Shown here in pieces: positions 30,637 through 41,830 of a DNA stretch of 64,000 bases. The translations under genes were made by a program, and so were the position numbers. The stretch is from Spodoptera frugiperda (Eukaryota; Arthropoda; Insecta; Lepidoptera; Noctuidae). The DNA lies in the NCBI RefSeq assembly GCF_023101765.2, contig NC_064225.1:6944001-7008000 (forward strand), in the 5' to 3' direction. The notes beneath the pieces were generated by a model that worked only from the letters and a program-made list of their open reading frames with translations, was not told where the DNA came from and made no database searches. Positions within the stretch are counted from its first letter, which is position 1. Every line of letters begins with the position of its first letter.

Positions 30637-31259
30637 TAACTACAAATACGTTGCAACAGATTTGCTTGAGGGGTACTCAACCAATGCCCGATACAGTAGG
30701 CTATATTTTTTTATTATTTGATCTTTTAACTCAAGTTCTATTAATGAGATAATGAGATCCCTTCGTATATAAAACGGTATCACATCTAAAATTCCGTACC
30801 TACACTGATACTTCAGATAAACATTTAATCTATAAAATTACATATACATACAGGTAGAATACTTCAAAAGAAATCATTTTAACTCTTTAGAAGTTTATTT
30901 TGGTCCCGCAGTCGCTTGAGATTCAAGTCGTCAACTCTGCCATAGAGGCTGAACACTCAAAGTTCGCGCACCGTACTCAAGTAGAAGTGACTCGTAGAAA
31001 CTCCTTCACGGCGTACATACATTATTGAAATATTCTCAAAACTTTCTCCGTCGCCTGACCTTTTTATAATTAGGTTGAGGTAACACGCAAAAACTTTTTG
31101 TGACTAGAATAGAGACGATGACGGGGTATTTACATTAAAAATCTATTTACTCTGTCAGTTAGGTAATGAAAAAATATTAGGTCAAGAAAAAAATATTAGA
31201 AGAAAAAATATTTTGTCATAAAAGAAGAAAAAATATTTTGTCATAAAATGTAACAATTT
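30637..31259. other. No gene recognised
   Basis: AT-rich sequence with a local duplication of AAAAAATATTTTGTCATAAAA around 31200-31250. No exon or known repeat seen. Confidence 0.4.
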
Positions 31260-31450
31260 GCATGCAACGTCACGCCTTTTATGCGTACGTACGGTGCGGT
31301 GCGAAAACAATAGACTGTCAAAATCTATCGACGTGGCCTACGTGACCAACTGCATGTGGGATGCGGTGAGCGATCAATTGGCTTGATCACACCGCATCTA
31401 TTGAATTTGCGTTACACCGCACCGCTTCGCGTTCGCTTCTAGATCGCTCA
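31260..31450. repeat. Probable MITE with internal inverted repeats
   Basis: The segment is rich in GCGGTG/CACCGC words: GTACGGTGCGGTGCG near the start, GGGATGCGGTGAGCGATCAA mid-way followed closely by a complementary TTGATCACACCGCATC, then ACACCGCACCGCTTCGCG and GATCGCTCACGC. Its GC content stands out from the flanks. Boundaries are uncertain. Confidence 0.5.
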
Positions 31451-32599
31451 CGCAAATCGTCGCCTAAGCGATTGACTACTTAACGACATGCTGAGGGTTG
31501 TCGTCACTCTTACACTTGAATTTTGAATTCATTAGTTCTCCAGAATTCCTAAGGAAATCATGTTCTAGAATTGGTAGCCTATTTATGACAATATCTATAG
31601 ACATCACAACGAATATTAACAAAAACCTCCCGAAGTAAGACCCAAAAATAAGATCAGTCTATTTAAGTCCACAGTAAATTCAAAAGCCGTGAGTTACAGT
31701 CAGTACCTAGACTCGTATACGAAGGAAAAGTAATACAAGTCGAAAAGGCTTGTCTATTGAAATACGTGAAATATTAGGTACGTACGTATCTTGTTTCGTA
31801 TCCTATTTGAACGTGATTTTATCTTTGATACGAATTTATCGCATAGACTGTTAAAGTTCACATCACAGTGGATGTCTGAGAGGTTTTTAGAGGTTTTTCT
31901 TTACACGAGAAGAGCCCAAAGTTGTGCGTTGAAGTTATTTAAATGTATCTTTCTTAATACCCGCACCTCAAATCCGCAAGCAAACTTGTTTATGAGAAGC
32001 AGAGGTCTTAAACTTCCGGGTCTTCAGGATACAAGAACAGTAACTTTCCTAACACGATATTTCTAAAAGGTCTGTTTCTTTAAAATTTCTCACCTTAATA
32101 AGGATAAGAGGCCAAGACAAGACACATAATAAGGCCACTTTAAAATATTTGGGAACCATAATTGGAGACTAGAAATTGAACGAATGGGAGTGCGTTCGGC
32201 GCTTTGATTGGCCGGCTCAAATGAACCAACTTTTCAGAGTGCCAAACGCGCCGTACTGAAAAGTACCTTAGAATGATACCAACAATAAAATATTTATATT
32301 ATTTGTTCCATCCTAACAAATGCCTTCGTACCCTAAAAGAAGGCTATCCCAGGATACCGTAAAGTATTGTAGGTCAATTCATAACCTCTATACAGGCCAA
32401 CTGTCCCTGGATGTAATTAAGTGACGTCACTGGCCGTTGCATGAATGAATGCTCTTTGAGGGCGTCCCCTCGATCTCCCGACTTAGTGTCAAATGCAAGA
32501 GAATATTAGCAATCTACATAATGACTGCTTTTGATGGAGTTAAAGCGGGTGGATTTATTATTATAAACGCCGGATTTAACTTGATGTACTTTGATAGTT
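31451..32599. other. No gene recognised
   Basis: Unassigned sequence. At about 32180-32270 there is GTGCGTTCGGCGCTTTGATT and GTGCCAAACGCGCC, resembling words of the MITE at 53149. The 91-codon frame at 31791-32066 has no recognisable family. Confidence 0.4.
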
Positions 32600-32885
32600 T
32601 TTTTATGGTATAAGCCGGTAAACGACCATACGGATCACCTGATGGTAAGTAATCGTCGCTGCCCACCCGAACCACCAGAGGCGTTACAAGTGCGTTGCCG
32701 GCGTTTTGAGTTACCCGAGTGCGATTTTAAGGGTTGTTGGGGAATTGGGGATTGTGCCTCCGGAAACTACACTGACACAAAAAAACATAACGCAAGCGTT
32801 GTTTCACGTCGGTTTTCTGTAAGGCCGTGGTATTACTCCGGTCGAGCTGGCGCATTCGTGCCGAAGCATGGCTATCCACACTTAA
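32600..32885 (+). mobile_element. Short interspersed repeat, family C
   Basis: TTTTTTATGGTATAAGCCGG, CCATACGGATCACCTGATGG, GGCGTTACAAGTGCGTTGCC, TTGTTGGGGAATTGGGGATT, ACGCAAGCGTTGTTTCACGT and GGCCGTGGTATTACTCCGGT follow the family C order. The 100-codon frame here is repeat-derived. Confidence 0.8.
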
Positions 32886-33638
32886 AAGTGTGACAAAAGT
32901 GTAGTTTAAAAAAAACTATGTTACTTTGGATCTTAAACGATACGTATGATAAAAATTCCGACTCCAAACTGACAACTGACCTAACCAGGGACCAAAACCA
33001 GAAACATATTCGCTATCAAAGAAAAATATACCCTAATAACCTAAACTTTAAACCTACAATACCCTATTCCAAAATCAAAATAAACATAGATAAGTCACAT
33101 TAAATTCAGGGACCTTTAAATCGTAATCCTCGCTGAGCCGGGCTCCGCGTAGGTATCAACGTATTAAATATTCATGTTTGGTACAATCACGGTGTTAACA
33201 GGTCGAGAACGCGGTGACATATCTTGTTATTGTATAATCTTTGTCTATTTGCTTGAGATCTGGGGGCACGGCAGTCCCCCAAGTCGAGCAAAAAAAAAGC
33301 GGCACGGCCGTACCATCCTTTTCTCGAAGCAATTCGGGCCTTTTTCGACCCCCTATAATTCGGTTGTGGATAAAGCAAGAAACCTGAATCTTCAGTAACT
33401 AATCCGGCATTGTATAAACACGGAATATTTAAAATTTCAGTCAATTTGAACCAGTAGTTTAAGAATGACAACTTGTTAAAGTTTCTAAATTTTGTCACTC
33501 ACTGACTCACCGATCATCAAAAGTCCAAGGCACTTCTAGCAGACTTAGAAGCTTCATATTTGGAATACATATAGAGTTTAGTGTCTTAATCATGGGAAAA
33601 CTTAAATATTTTGTAATTTCGGTCCAGTTTTCCAAATA
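32886..33638. other. Probable decayed transposon, unclassified
   Basis: 33240-33638 has the texture of a transposon: an inverted CTGGGGGCACGGCAGTCCCC stem-loop, a GC-rich AAGCGGCACGGCCGTACCAT block, and the CACTCACTGACTCACCG word set also seen near 4680. There is no domain. 32886-33240 is unremarkable. Confidence 0.4.
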
Positions 33639-33710
33639 CACCAACTGCATCAATAACTTTGTAATCCCATATAAATATATGGGATTACAAAGTTATTTAT
33701 GCAGTTGGTG
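33639..33710. repeat. 34-bp palindrome
   Basis: The arms 33639-33672 and 33677-33710 (CACCAACTGCATCAATAACT... and its complement) differ at one position and are separated by 4 nt. It would extrude as a long hairpin. Confidence 0.9.
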
Positions 33711-33857
33711 GTTGGTGGTGGTTATAAATTTAATAGGTGTAGATAGGTACCTACCATATGAGGCAAGGGAGGGGGTATAGGGTGGGTAAGAGACCTTTAA
33801 CAAAATTCGTTAGAAGTAGATGGTATCAGAAAGAAAGGCTCTACAAAAAGAAGTGAG

Positions 33858-34413
33858 ATCCCATCAAAAACATCCTGTAAAAAACCCAAGTCTCGCAGCT
33901 CAGTCTTTCTACCGTCAAAAGTTGTGAGATCCATGTAATACCAAGTCGGTTAATCTATTTAGTGTCTACTTGAAGGACCTTCTGTCTTAAGTTATTACAT
34001 AAGTTATTATCATGCCAATATTTAAAATATTTAACGTTTTAAACAAATAGATCGACTTGGACATCGCATGAAAACAAAATGAATATTACAATATTATATT
34101 AGATTCTTTAGTCTCTCGCGCCTCACGCGATTGAAACTCTCGTTCCTGTTGGTCGCTGGCCCGTCGTGCTGTGTAGTGTGATACATACTAATAATCAAAT
34201 CAAGCGATGTCCAAGTCGATCTATTTGTTTAAAACGTTAAATATTTTTAATATTGGCACGATAATAACTTATGTAATAACTTAAGACAGAAGGTCCTTCA
34301 AGTAGACACTAAATAGATTAACCGACTTGGTATTACATGGATCTCACAACTTTTGACGGTAGAAAGACTGAGCTGCGAGACTTGGGTTTTTTACAGGATG
34401 TTTTTGATGGGAT
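33858..34413. repeat. Large palindrome, 210-bp arms
   Basis: The arms 33858-34067 and 34204-34413 are reverse complements over their whole length with only a few differences by eye (for example CATGCCAATATT against AATATTGGCACG). The 136-bp spacer contains the more GC-rich TCTCTCGCGCCTCACGCGAT. The outer ends read ATCCCATC / GATGGGAT. The left flank AAGAAGTGAG repeats a word found inside the arms of the palindrome at 4058. No clear target duplication was seen. Confidence 0.88.
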
Positions 34414-34433
34414 ATGTTTTAGAATTTAGTGCT

Positions 34434-34530
34434 TGCTTCTCTTAGTAGACGAGTAGTTGTAGCCTGTACGATTGCCTAGCATAGGGTTTCAGGTTCAATT
34501 TCTGGGTTCGTCGCAAAGAGTTTATTGATT
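34434..34530 (+). mobile_element. Diverged family B SINE head
   Basis: AGTAGACGAGTAGTTGTAGC, TACGATTGCCTAGCATAGGG and a B-box-like GGTTCAATTTCTGGGTTCG occur in the order of family B. Only the tRNA-like head remains. Confidence 0.45.
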
Positions 34531-35214
34531 TCTCAATAGTTGTATGGATTTTAGAATGAAGCCTTAAGATTTGTAATTTGTTACTTGATACTTAAAACAA
34601 TGTATTATCTATACTGTTTTAAACACTAACAATCGTGTAGTTTCAACCAATATTTGTTAAAAACTTTAAAAACTTTTTTAAACTTTTTTATATAATGTAA
34701 TGCCTTTTAAACTTTAATTCAACGTTTTTCTAACCATACACATCTAACAAGCCACAACAACACTCACAAAACTCATAAACCACATTTATTTTATGATCCA
34801 TTCTACTTTCTGGCTTACCTCAAAGCTTTTAAGGAAACAATAATTTGATCCTCAGCCCGCCACTTATCCATCCATTATTTGATCTACTTTGGATCAATAT
34901 TCTACTACTTCTGTTATACCGGTAAAGCGATTTGGTCATTCGAGAAGGGTTTTATCAATCCCAATCGTTATAGTTAATTTGATCAATGTTCAATTGTCTT
35001 AACTCAATCAAGGGTGGAGAGAGCGGAAAATGGTATTTTGTGGGCAATTTTGTGATTGAAAAAATATTGAGAAGAAATATTTTTGTTTCGCAAAAGTGAG
35101 TGTTTGTTGGATTGAAATAAATTGATTCGAAGGTCTGATTAAAACAATAAACAAAACAGTTATTGTTTAGGTACCTACGTTAGAGTTATTGTTTAGTATT
35201 ATAACGGCTTTTAT
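34531..35214. other. No gene recognised
   Basis: AT-rich sequence with an AAACTTTTTTA repeat at about 34660-34720. No exon seen. Confidence 0.4.
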
Positions 35215-35395
35215 GTTGGAGAGCCATGCTTCACTTCTCACAGAAAACATCGTGAGAAGACCTGGGCTTATAATATCTAATTTTAAGAGATCGCCAACAC
35301 GCTATGAGAAATCGTGGTGATTAATTCTCAAACTTTCGTCATGCCAGAAAAGGCGTTGGTCAGCATTGGGCACTTATAGGCTGTTGAAGTGATGA
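35215..35395 (+). mobile_element. RTE-like LINE 3' tail
   Basis: GTTGGAGAGCCATGCTTC, TCGTGGTGATTAATTCTCAA, GCCAGAAAAGGCGTTGGTCA, GCATTGGGCACTTATAGGCT and GATGATGTG occur in the same order as at 8170-8365. It is 5'-truncated. Confidence 0.7.
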
Positions 35396-36166
35396 TGTGA
35401 TTAATTTCCACTATAATAGACTAGACAATACTTGATAATAACTATCACTAGGACGATTTACTTAGGATTAAAAAATCCAGATATAAGGAATACTTCGCTT
35501 ATCGTATCATAGTAATATTTTAGAGATACATTAAACCTTTCGATATTGCTTATCCCGACCCAGTGAACGTGCCGAAGATAAGATAGGGAATGTCTACTTT
35601 ATGTAGCACGTGCTCTCTTTACAATATGCAGGCTTAAAGGATGTCGGGTCTTTCTTGTAAGCCTTCGAGTCCTTCTTAAGATGTCTATACTATGTCTGTA
35701 TTGTTTGTTATAAGTATGAAGTGACTTTTAAACTTGTATGTAGCTGGAGCTGATGCCCACGACTTCGTTCACATAGAATAATAACTTACGACAGACTTAG
35801 GGTTCTTATACAAAAATACATTTTAATAAAAGTAGCTCTTTACTCCTTTGTATATTAGCTACCTGCCAACAAAAGTTCCGTCAAAATCAGTCCAATCAGA
35901 AATCTGAGATTAGTCAGAACAATTACACAGACAGACAGGATTAAAAACTGAAAATAAAAAATAATAGTGTTTGGATAATACGTATGTATTATGCATGTTA
36001 GCAAAGCGGTTATTTCAATATTACAAACAGACACTCCAATTTCATTTATTAGATAGTCTAGACTAGATGTGCTGATGACTAAGATCGGTATGGTCTTTGG
36101 TTTACTAGTCGCCGATATGACTACCAAGGAAGGTCACGCCTCAAATAATATTTACTCGTTTCCACT
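35396..36166. other. No gene recognised
   Basis: AT-rich sequence. The 90-codon minus-strand frame at 35855-36127 is hydrophobic but has no family likeness or splice framing. Confidence 0.4.
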
Positions 36167-37325
36167 CTTCACATATTTCTCAAAATAACACGGGGGCTAG
36201 TAATAGCAATAGGTTTGAACAGGCAAATGGCTTACGCAATAAATTTTCCTACACTTACTTTATTTATTAAATAATTACAACATTCATTTGACTTCTGATT
36301 ACAAACAATACTCTGGAGATATAAAGTTAATTAAAATGAATAATCGTTACAATGGTAACGGTAAATAATATTACAATGCAGATTTTAATGATAATATCGC
36401 GCAAACAAACGTTTGCTTTTGCATTTAATTTATTCCGCGCGAGCAGAGTACAAATGTCTAGACATTTAAATATGGTGCAAATATGATCAGTACTAGTATT
36501 GTTTACATGTACGCCGACGCTATGATTTATATCTACCATTTTTCTTATATTTATTTACTTTTTGCCTGGTCTCCTACCATAGGGCAAAGTTCCCTATTCT
36601 TTCCTACTCTCACATATTTCTGTAAATAGCAAGAGTTTTTGAACAGGCAAATGGTTAAGCAACAAATCCTTTCCTATACCGCAAGAAATTAATATATCTT
36701 ATTAAACAAAAATGCACAAATTTTTGAGCTCTGACAACAATAATACACTGAAAGTAAAAAAAGTAACACGAATGTATGTTTGTAATTCTCAAACATAAAG
36801 TAAGAAATAAAAATAAAAATAAATAAAAATGTGTGTACTTATAAAGTTGCGAGTCAAAAGTCACGCGTGTGTGTTTCACTCAGACACTCAAACTGACTTT
36901 ATAAAAGCGTGCGGTGTTTAACATATGAGACGTGAATTGTTATCATAACTCAATGTCTATCGATTTTGACGTTTTGTCAAATACGATCAGATACTATGCA
37001 TGTGTGTGTAATGTTTTATTTAAGTAATTGAAATGTACTTTATAAGCATTATTTTTGAAAACCAACCAATTAGCGTTCATCACTTCTCCTACACATAAAC
37101 TAAACGTGTACCAAATTTTATGAACTACGTCCGCTAAATTTTCGTAAAAAGCGGTCCGTGTGGTTGAGACCTTGCATCACGTATGAATATCAGATTAATT
37201 CGTTACCATGGTAACGGTAAATGTTATAATGCAGTCCAATGATAATATTTGCAATCTTGTATGCGCAAAATGTTTGCATTTTGCATTTAATTTCATTTAT
37301 TTCACAGATACAAATGTAAACGGAA
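36167..37325. repeat. Local duplications around a decayed H2 Helitron
   Basis: Two pairs of direct copies are visible. The CACATATTTCT...TTTGAACAGGCAAATGG block occurs at about 36170-36250 and again at about 36605-36685. The GTTACAATGGTAACGGTAAA...CAATGCAG...TTTGCATTTTGCATTTAATTT block occurs at about 36345-36470 and about 37203-37325. The second copies are diverged, so the duplications are old. Confidence 0.6.
36922..37193 (-). mobile_element. Decayed Helitron, family H2, 3' end missing
   Basis: CATATGAGACGTGA, TGTCTATCGATTTTGACGTT, GATCAGATACTATGCATGTG, TTATAAGCATTATTTTTGAA and CCTTGCATCACGTATGAATA follow the H2 order. The CTAG end and about 100 bp next to it are missing. Confidence 0.7.
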
Positions 37326-37454
37326 AGTCTCAGCAGTTTTGGTATACTGGTGTTATTTCATGTATGATCGGCGCTAGGGGCTTAAATCTCATGAGAGTCC
37401 AGGAAAACTCCGCATTCGTATCTCTAAAACTTTATGGGAAACGCAAAACTGATA

Positions 37455-37655
37455 AGCGTCCACTGCACAAATCGGACGGAGTATCAAACGGATTTTTTTT
37501 TATTTATGACGTATCAGCCGGTACGCATCGCATGCAGGCTTTTCCGATGAGCGGTAACACGCCGGATCAGTGGATGCAGTTGTATGAGTTTCTATACAAG
37601 ACAAATAAAACCCGTTGCCGTGCTGATGCGTACGATGGGGCCTGTGGACGCCTTT
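37455..37655 (+). mobile_element. MITE G, copy 1
   Basis: Ends AAGCGTCCACTGCAC and CCTGTGGACGCCTT are inverted repeats. The interior shares TGCAGTTGTATGAGTTTCTA, TACAAGACAAA and CCGTTGC with 54565-54740. The 149-codon frame starting at 37208 runs across this MITE and flanking sequence and is not a gene. Confidence 0.65.
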
Positions 37656-38084
37656 AAGTTCATCCTTGTCTTTGACCTACTACGATTGCCTACACTGTGA
37701 CACAGCCCCCGAGACTCAGTGCAGCTTGTTTTTGTCCGAGGTCACGGCTGAAAAACCACTTGTTTTCAGTGAAAAGGTTCCCGCGCTCCTTTTTGCACAA
37801 GTTCTAGCTTTATGAAGGTTGTACCGAAATGAGGGCGATGCTTTCACACTTTCATAATAAGTGAGTTTATTCTGTGGTCATGAATTATTTTCCCTCCTCT
37901 TGAAATGAACTTGAAATGTATGGAAAACATAAACCATTTTTAACATTCCATACCTAATAGGTCACCGGTGAACGTTAGAGAAGGAAAAACAGTCAACGTT
38001 AAACGTAGGGTTTATGACTATTTCAAACATAAAGTTCCAGCAAATATTTAAATTAAAAATATTGAATACTTGCCAATTGAGGTT
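37656..38084. other. No gene recognised
   Basis: Unassigned sequence. A repeated GTCACCGGTGAACGTTAGAG...CAGTCAACGTTAAACGTAGG pattern at about 37960-38010 is the only notable word. Confidence 0.4.
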
Positions 38085-38240
38085 GACACTTGTCGAGAAG
38101 ACCACGAAGAACTATACAAGTATACACCCCTCCTAGCGTAACATCGAATTAGAATTTTAATCATAATATCAACATAACATAATTAATTAGCTCTGAAAGG
38201 CTTCATAGGAAGCTAAAGATCGGTAAACACGGTACCAAGC
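38085..38240 (+). repeat. Repeat I, copy 1
   Basis: CCCCTCCTAGCGTAACATCG, AATTAGCTCTGAAAGGCTTC and AAGATCGGTAAACACGG match 39440-39592 in order. It is a dispersed repeat present twice in the window; class unknown. Confidence 0.55.
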
Positions 38241-38255
38241 TGATGAAGCAAAGTG

Positions 38256-38307
38256 CTACGCCGTAGCTACGCGTAGCGGTTCGTAGCAAGCGCTACGTAA
38301 GCGCTTT
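38256..38307. repeat. GCTACG/CGTAGC-rich cluster
   Basis: GTGCTACGCCGTAGCTACGC, GTAGCGGTTCGTAGC and AAGCGCTACGTAAGCGC lie together, the same word set as at 1384-1436. Each cluster can fold into several short hairpins. Confidence 0.55.
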
Positions 38308-38474
38308 CTCCAATTCACCACGGAGCCATAGATTCTGTTAGACACAAAATTGGCAGTTTCCGTGTTACATTAAGATAAATTGTAGACCTTAACTTATTTA
38401 TGTTATAGTACAAAATATATTACATGTAAAAGCCGTTAAACGTAACATGTAAGTAGAATATATTTGTCACCACC

Positions 38475-38640
38475 CTTCCTTTTCGAAGAGCCGACTAAGG
38501 AACTGCACATTCGAGTATGGATATTGGGCAGCAGCGCTTTCTGATGAATCTGATTTCCAACCTGCACAACAAATGTGGAGACTATGGCAAACCCTCTTAT
38601 GTTGAAGAGATCCATAGATAGGGCTGTTACACGCCTTTAA
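38475..38640 (+). mobile_element. Old RTE-like LINE 3' region
   Basis: GAGCCGACTAAGGAACTGCA, GTATGGATATTGGGCAGCAG, CGCTTTCTGATGAATCTGAT, CAACAAATGTGGAGACTATG and GCAAACCCTCTTATG match the order of 6721-7030 and of lepidopteran RTE 3' UTRs. Confidence 0.55.
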
Positions 38641-38734
38641 TGTTAATCCTGACTGTCTTTGTAAACATATAAAAACCTCCCCGACGTCGGTAGGTACTTA
38701 TAGCACAGGCCTGCAAGGGTTCACCGCCCGATCT

Positions 38735-38800
38735 TAGTATGAGTTTGCTTTACGTTTAAAGTAATCAAAACGAGAGCGCGTTGGTTTATTCGAACCAGCA
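38735..38800 (+). mobile_element. MITE H fragment
   Basis: GTATGAGTTTGCTTTACGTT, TAAAGTAATCAAAACGAGAG and GCGCGTTGGTTTATTCGA match the left half of the element at 53149-53266. The right terminal repeat is absent. Confidence 0.55.
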
Positions 38801-38859
38801 GAATTAGACTCGAACGTTATCGCATGCGACTCAAAGAGCCATCAGACTACCACACATTG

Positions 38860-39010
38860 GACCAATAGGGAAGACCTGTCGACGGCAAGACTTCGGCTCT
38901 AAGAACAGGAGTAGGAACGAGATGGTTTTTAATCAGATAGAGTCTGTCACTCCCTCACGCCTCACTCAAGGTGGGGGAAGTAATTGGATGATTTTCCCCC
39001 TTCAGAAAAA
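38860..39010 (+). mobile_element. Short interspersed repeat, family D
   Basis: ACTTCGGCTCTAAGAACAGG, AGTAGGAACGAGATGGTTTT, CTGTCACTCCCTCACGCCTC and GTGGGGGAAGTAATTGGATG match family D. It ends in an A-run. Confidence 0.7.
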
Positions 39011-39439
39011 AGGTACTTATAATAATGAGTATACTATGTGCGCGTCAGAAATATTTGATAGAAACGTTTTACACGAATTACTGTGTCATCAATCAAATGT
39101 CTCACTCGAATTATGTTCGTTGGTAATTTTGTTTATTGAGTTGTGACGTGCCTTTGATGTTTGTTATCGCGTTTGAAGTAATGTTAAGTGAGTTAATTTT
39201 GGTTAAGTGCTCAGAGAAAATGGTTTTACTATGAGCGTCTTTTAGTTTTATGTAATTTAGTTTCATAAATAATTGAAATTAGAAAATACTAGACGTCATT
39301 ATTTTTGTAAATAAGTCTTAGTGTGAGGAGCTGAACAATTCCAGCTTCTGTCGGCGTTAAAATACGTAGGACTTTATTAGTGTATTTAATATTTACAAGC
39401 ACATTTTTGGAGGTTGACTACGTAATGTGATGTGAGAGG

Positions 39440-39592
39440 TACATACGATTAGAACTAATATGACCCCTCCTAGCTAATTTTCGAATTTTCGATCGACCTG
39501 TCTAATTAATCGGACGTAGAAGCACCACTAGATAATGAATTAGCTCTGAATAGGTTCACACTAAATTACTCATTAAGATCGGTAAACACACT
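39440..39592 (+). repeat. Repeat I, copy 2
   Basis: It has the same block order as 38085-38240 and lies just upstream of the LINE at 39612. It may be part of the target sequence of that insertion. Confidence 0.55.
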
Positions 39593-39611
39593 ATAAGTAT
39601 TTGTAAAGGAA

Positions 39612-40654
39612 CAGTCTAGTTTCGCTCTCGTCAGCTCTCTGGATCTTCTTATTTCATACTTGAGTGATAGGATTCAGAGAGTCGACATTAACGGAAAAGT
39701 TTCCTCCGGGTCTATTGTTAGGATGGGTGTTCCGCAGGGGTCAATTCTCGGCCCGTTTCTTTTTCTTATTTATATTAATGATTTACCTTACCTTGTGAAG
39801 GATAACCATGGGATAGTACTGTTTGCTGATGATACATCTTTATTGTTTAAACTCAAACGTGGACAATTAGTCAGTGATCATGTAAATAGTGCTCTCTCAA
39901 AAATAGTACGCTGGTTTAGTGCCAATAATTTATTACTTAATGAATCAAAAACTAAATGCATTAAATTCACAACACCAAATGTTAGACATGGAAAACCAGC
40001 GTGCTAATCAAGGGCGAGGAGTTGGACCCTGTAGATTCAACTGTCTTTTTAGGTATAACTCTGGACGCTAAGCTACAGTGGGCTCCACACGTAGATAAGT
40101 TGTCGAAAAGGCTCAGCTCTGCAGCATATGCCGTTAAAAAAATTAGAAATTTAACCGATGTAAATACAGCGCGATTAGTATACTTTAGTTATTTTCATAG
40201 TATCATGTCATATGGTATCCTCCTGTGGGGAAATGCTGCTGACATTCAGTCTGTCTTTGTGCTGCAGAAAAGAGCCATTCGATCAATTTATAATCTTAGT
40301 CCGAGGCACTCTCTTAGGGAACTATTTAAAGAAATTAATATATTGACTGTTGCTTCTCAATACATTTATGAAAATGTAGTGTATGCTCACAAAAACATTA
40401 ATTTATTCAAAAAGTATTGTGATATACATAATATAAACACTAGAAGTAAAAACAAATATATTGTTCCCACTACTAGACTTAAGAAAATAAGTGGTTCGTT
40501 CAGATGTCAATGCATACGCTTTTACAATAAAATTCCCAGCGATATTCAAAGTTTGAGCCTGAATAAATTTAAAAATGTTATTAAAGAAAAACTGTATAGT
40601 AAAGCTTTTTATAAAATTAAAGACTACTTAGATGATAGTCAGGCTTGGGAGTGA
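39612..40654 (+). pseudogene. LINE reverse transcriptase fragment with frameshift
   Basis: The first part (to 40007) carries the SSLDLLISYLSDR and GVPQGSILGPFLFLIYINDLP regions and the catalytic FADD in VLFADDTSLLF, all typical of CR1/Jockey/L2-type RTs. At about 40000 the frame shifts: the continuation (KGEELDPVDSTVFLGITLD, then HSIMSYGILLWGNAAD and a basic C-terminal domain) is in another frame and ends with TGA at 40652. The N-terminal endonuclease and the first RT motifs are missing. Roughly 345 codons remain. Confidence 0.8.
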
Positions 40655-41241
40655 GCCGCTATAATGTCCACACAGGTCATGTTGACATGTTTGTAACACA
40701 AGTTACATTTTTATACAATTTGACATGATATACATTAATATCATTCGATATTTTTTTTTTTTTTTTTACATATTGTTTTTAAAATTGTTAGTTTGAGGAC
40801 CGTGCGAGAGTTTGCCTAGTCATTTCACTTTTAGTTAATTATATTCTGACAGTGTGAGCATTTGTGTGGCCTACCCAAATGTTCTTTTGGTTAGTATTGT
40901 TCGTCGGATCATTCAGCAACAGCCGTCAGCTGAGCTAATTGTAAACTGACACATGCGTGCTGCCATCTGAACAGGTCCGCTCAAACTGCTGTGGTTCTTT
41001 CCTCAAAAGACCACTACAGAATAAACTTGCACGGTTCTCCGACATCTCTAATTGATTTTGTCTGGACTTTAAAAGAGACTATGACCTCTGAGTTTGTTTC
41101 GGCATTTCTTCTCAGAGTAGTCAGATAGGAAATGCCGGCCTCATCTAGCTATTTGAAATATTGACGTGTAAAAGTGTTATTTTATAATCTATTTACAGAA
41201 ATAAATATCATTTATCATTTATCATTTATCATTATCATTAT
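39612..41241 (+). mobile_element. 5'-truncated CR1/Jockey-like LINE
   Basis: The element begins inside the reverse transcriptase and includes the C-terminal half of the ORF and about 590 bp of 3' UTR with a T-run at 40751-40767. It ends in short tandem repeats of ATCATTT (about 41207-41241). A short 3' repeat instead of poly(A) is characteristic of CR1-type elements. The 5' truncation and the frameshift in the ORF show it is inactive. Confidence 0.75.
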
Positions 41242-41307
41242 TAAGCCATACTAGACTCATTATGAGTAGCATTCCGTGTCACACGGCGCGGCGACAGTGA
41301 ATTGAAC

Positions 41308-41390
41308 TCAGTGAGCTTCTAGCATAGTTAAAACATAGTCGAATTCCTCGTCAAACAGTTACCTGAGTAAGCTGATAACATAATAGGTTT
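41308..41390 (-). mobile_element. Repeat E fragment
   Basis: GAGCTTCTAGCATAG, CATAGTCGAATTCCTCGTCA, AACAGTTACCTGAGTAAGC and TGATAACATAATAGG are the inverted repeat E order. The ends are not clear. Confidence 0.6.
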
Positions 41391-41719
41391 GTACTGTCTA
41401 AATGCTTTTATAGGTTAATAACATTTTTTCCTGTACTGCGTCTATCATCGTCCTTTCTTGCTCTAATTTAAGACAAAAAGGGCGCCGAAAAGCCAAAACC
41501 ACATTTTTTGTTCTAAAATAATGCGAAATCTCAAAGCCATTATCCAGAGCGTCAAATGATTTATATTTCGCCGGCTTTTATGAAAATGTTTAAGCGTAGT
41601 TATGTTACCCTATAATTTTCACAGAAGGAAAATTATTGAAATTGACTGAGCCGTTTTAGCTCGCTCCTTGCTATCAAAGGGATCCAATCTCCATTCTATA
41701 GAGTAATGAACACATCAAG
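41391..41719. other. No gene recognised
   Basis: AT-rich sequence without assigned repeat or exon. Confidence 0.4.
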
Positions 41720-41830
41720 CTAGAACAAACCAGTATAAACTGAACCTCAACTATACAGAAAGATCATACAAAACAAGACCATGATAAACTGGTTTCGTAT
41801 ACCTTGATATGCGGCTGTGTGTACAAAGTG
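41720..41830 (+). repeat. Repeat F, copy 2
   Basis: AACAAACCAGTATAAACTGA, ACAGAAAGATCATACAAAAC and AAGACCATGATAAACTGG match 29813-29960 in order. Confidence 0.55.

Noticed and set aside
37208..37657. 149-codon plus-strand frame
   Set aside because: It runs across a duplicated non-coding block and MITE G; the same MITE at 54565 has no such frame. Not conserved and no domain.
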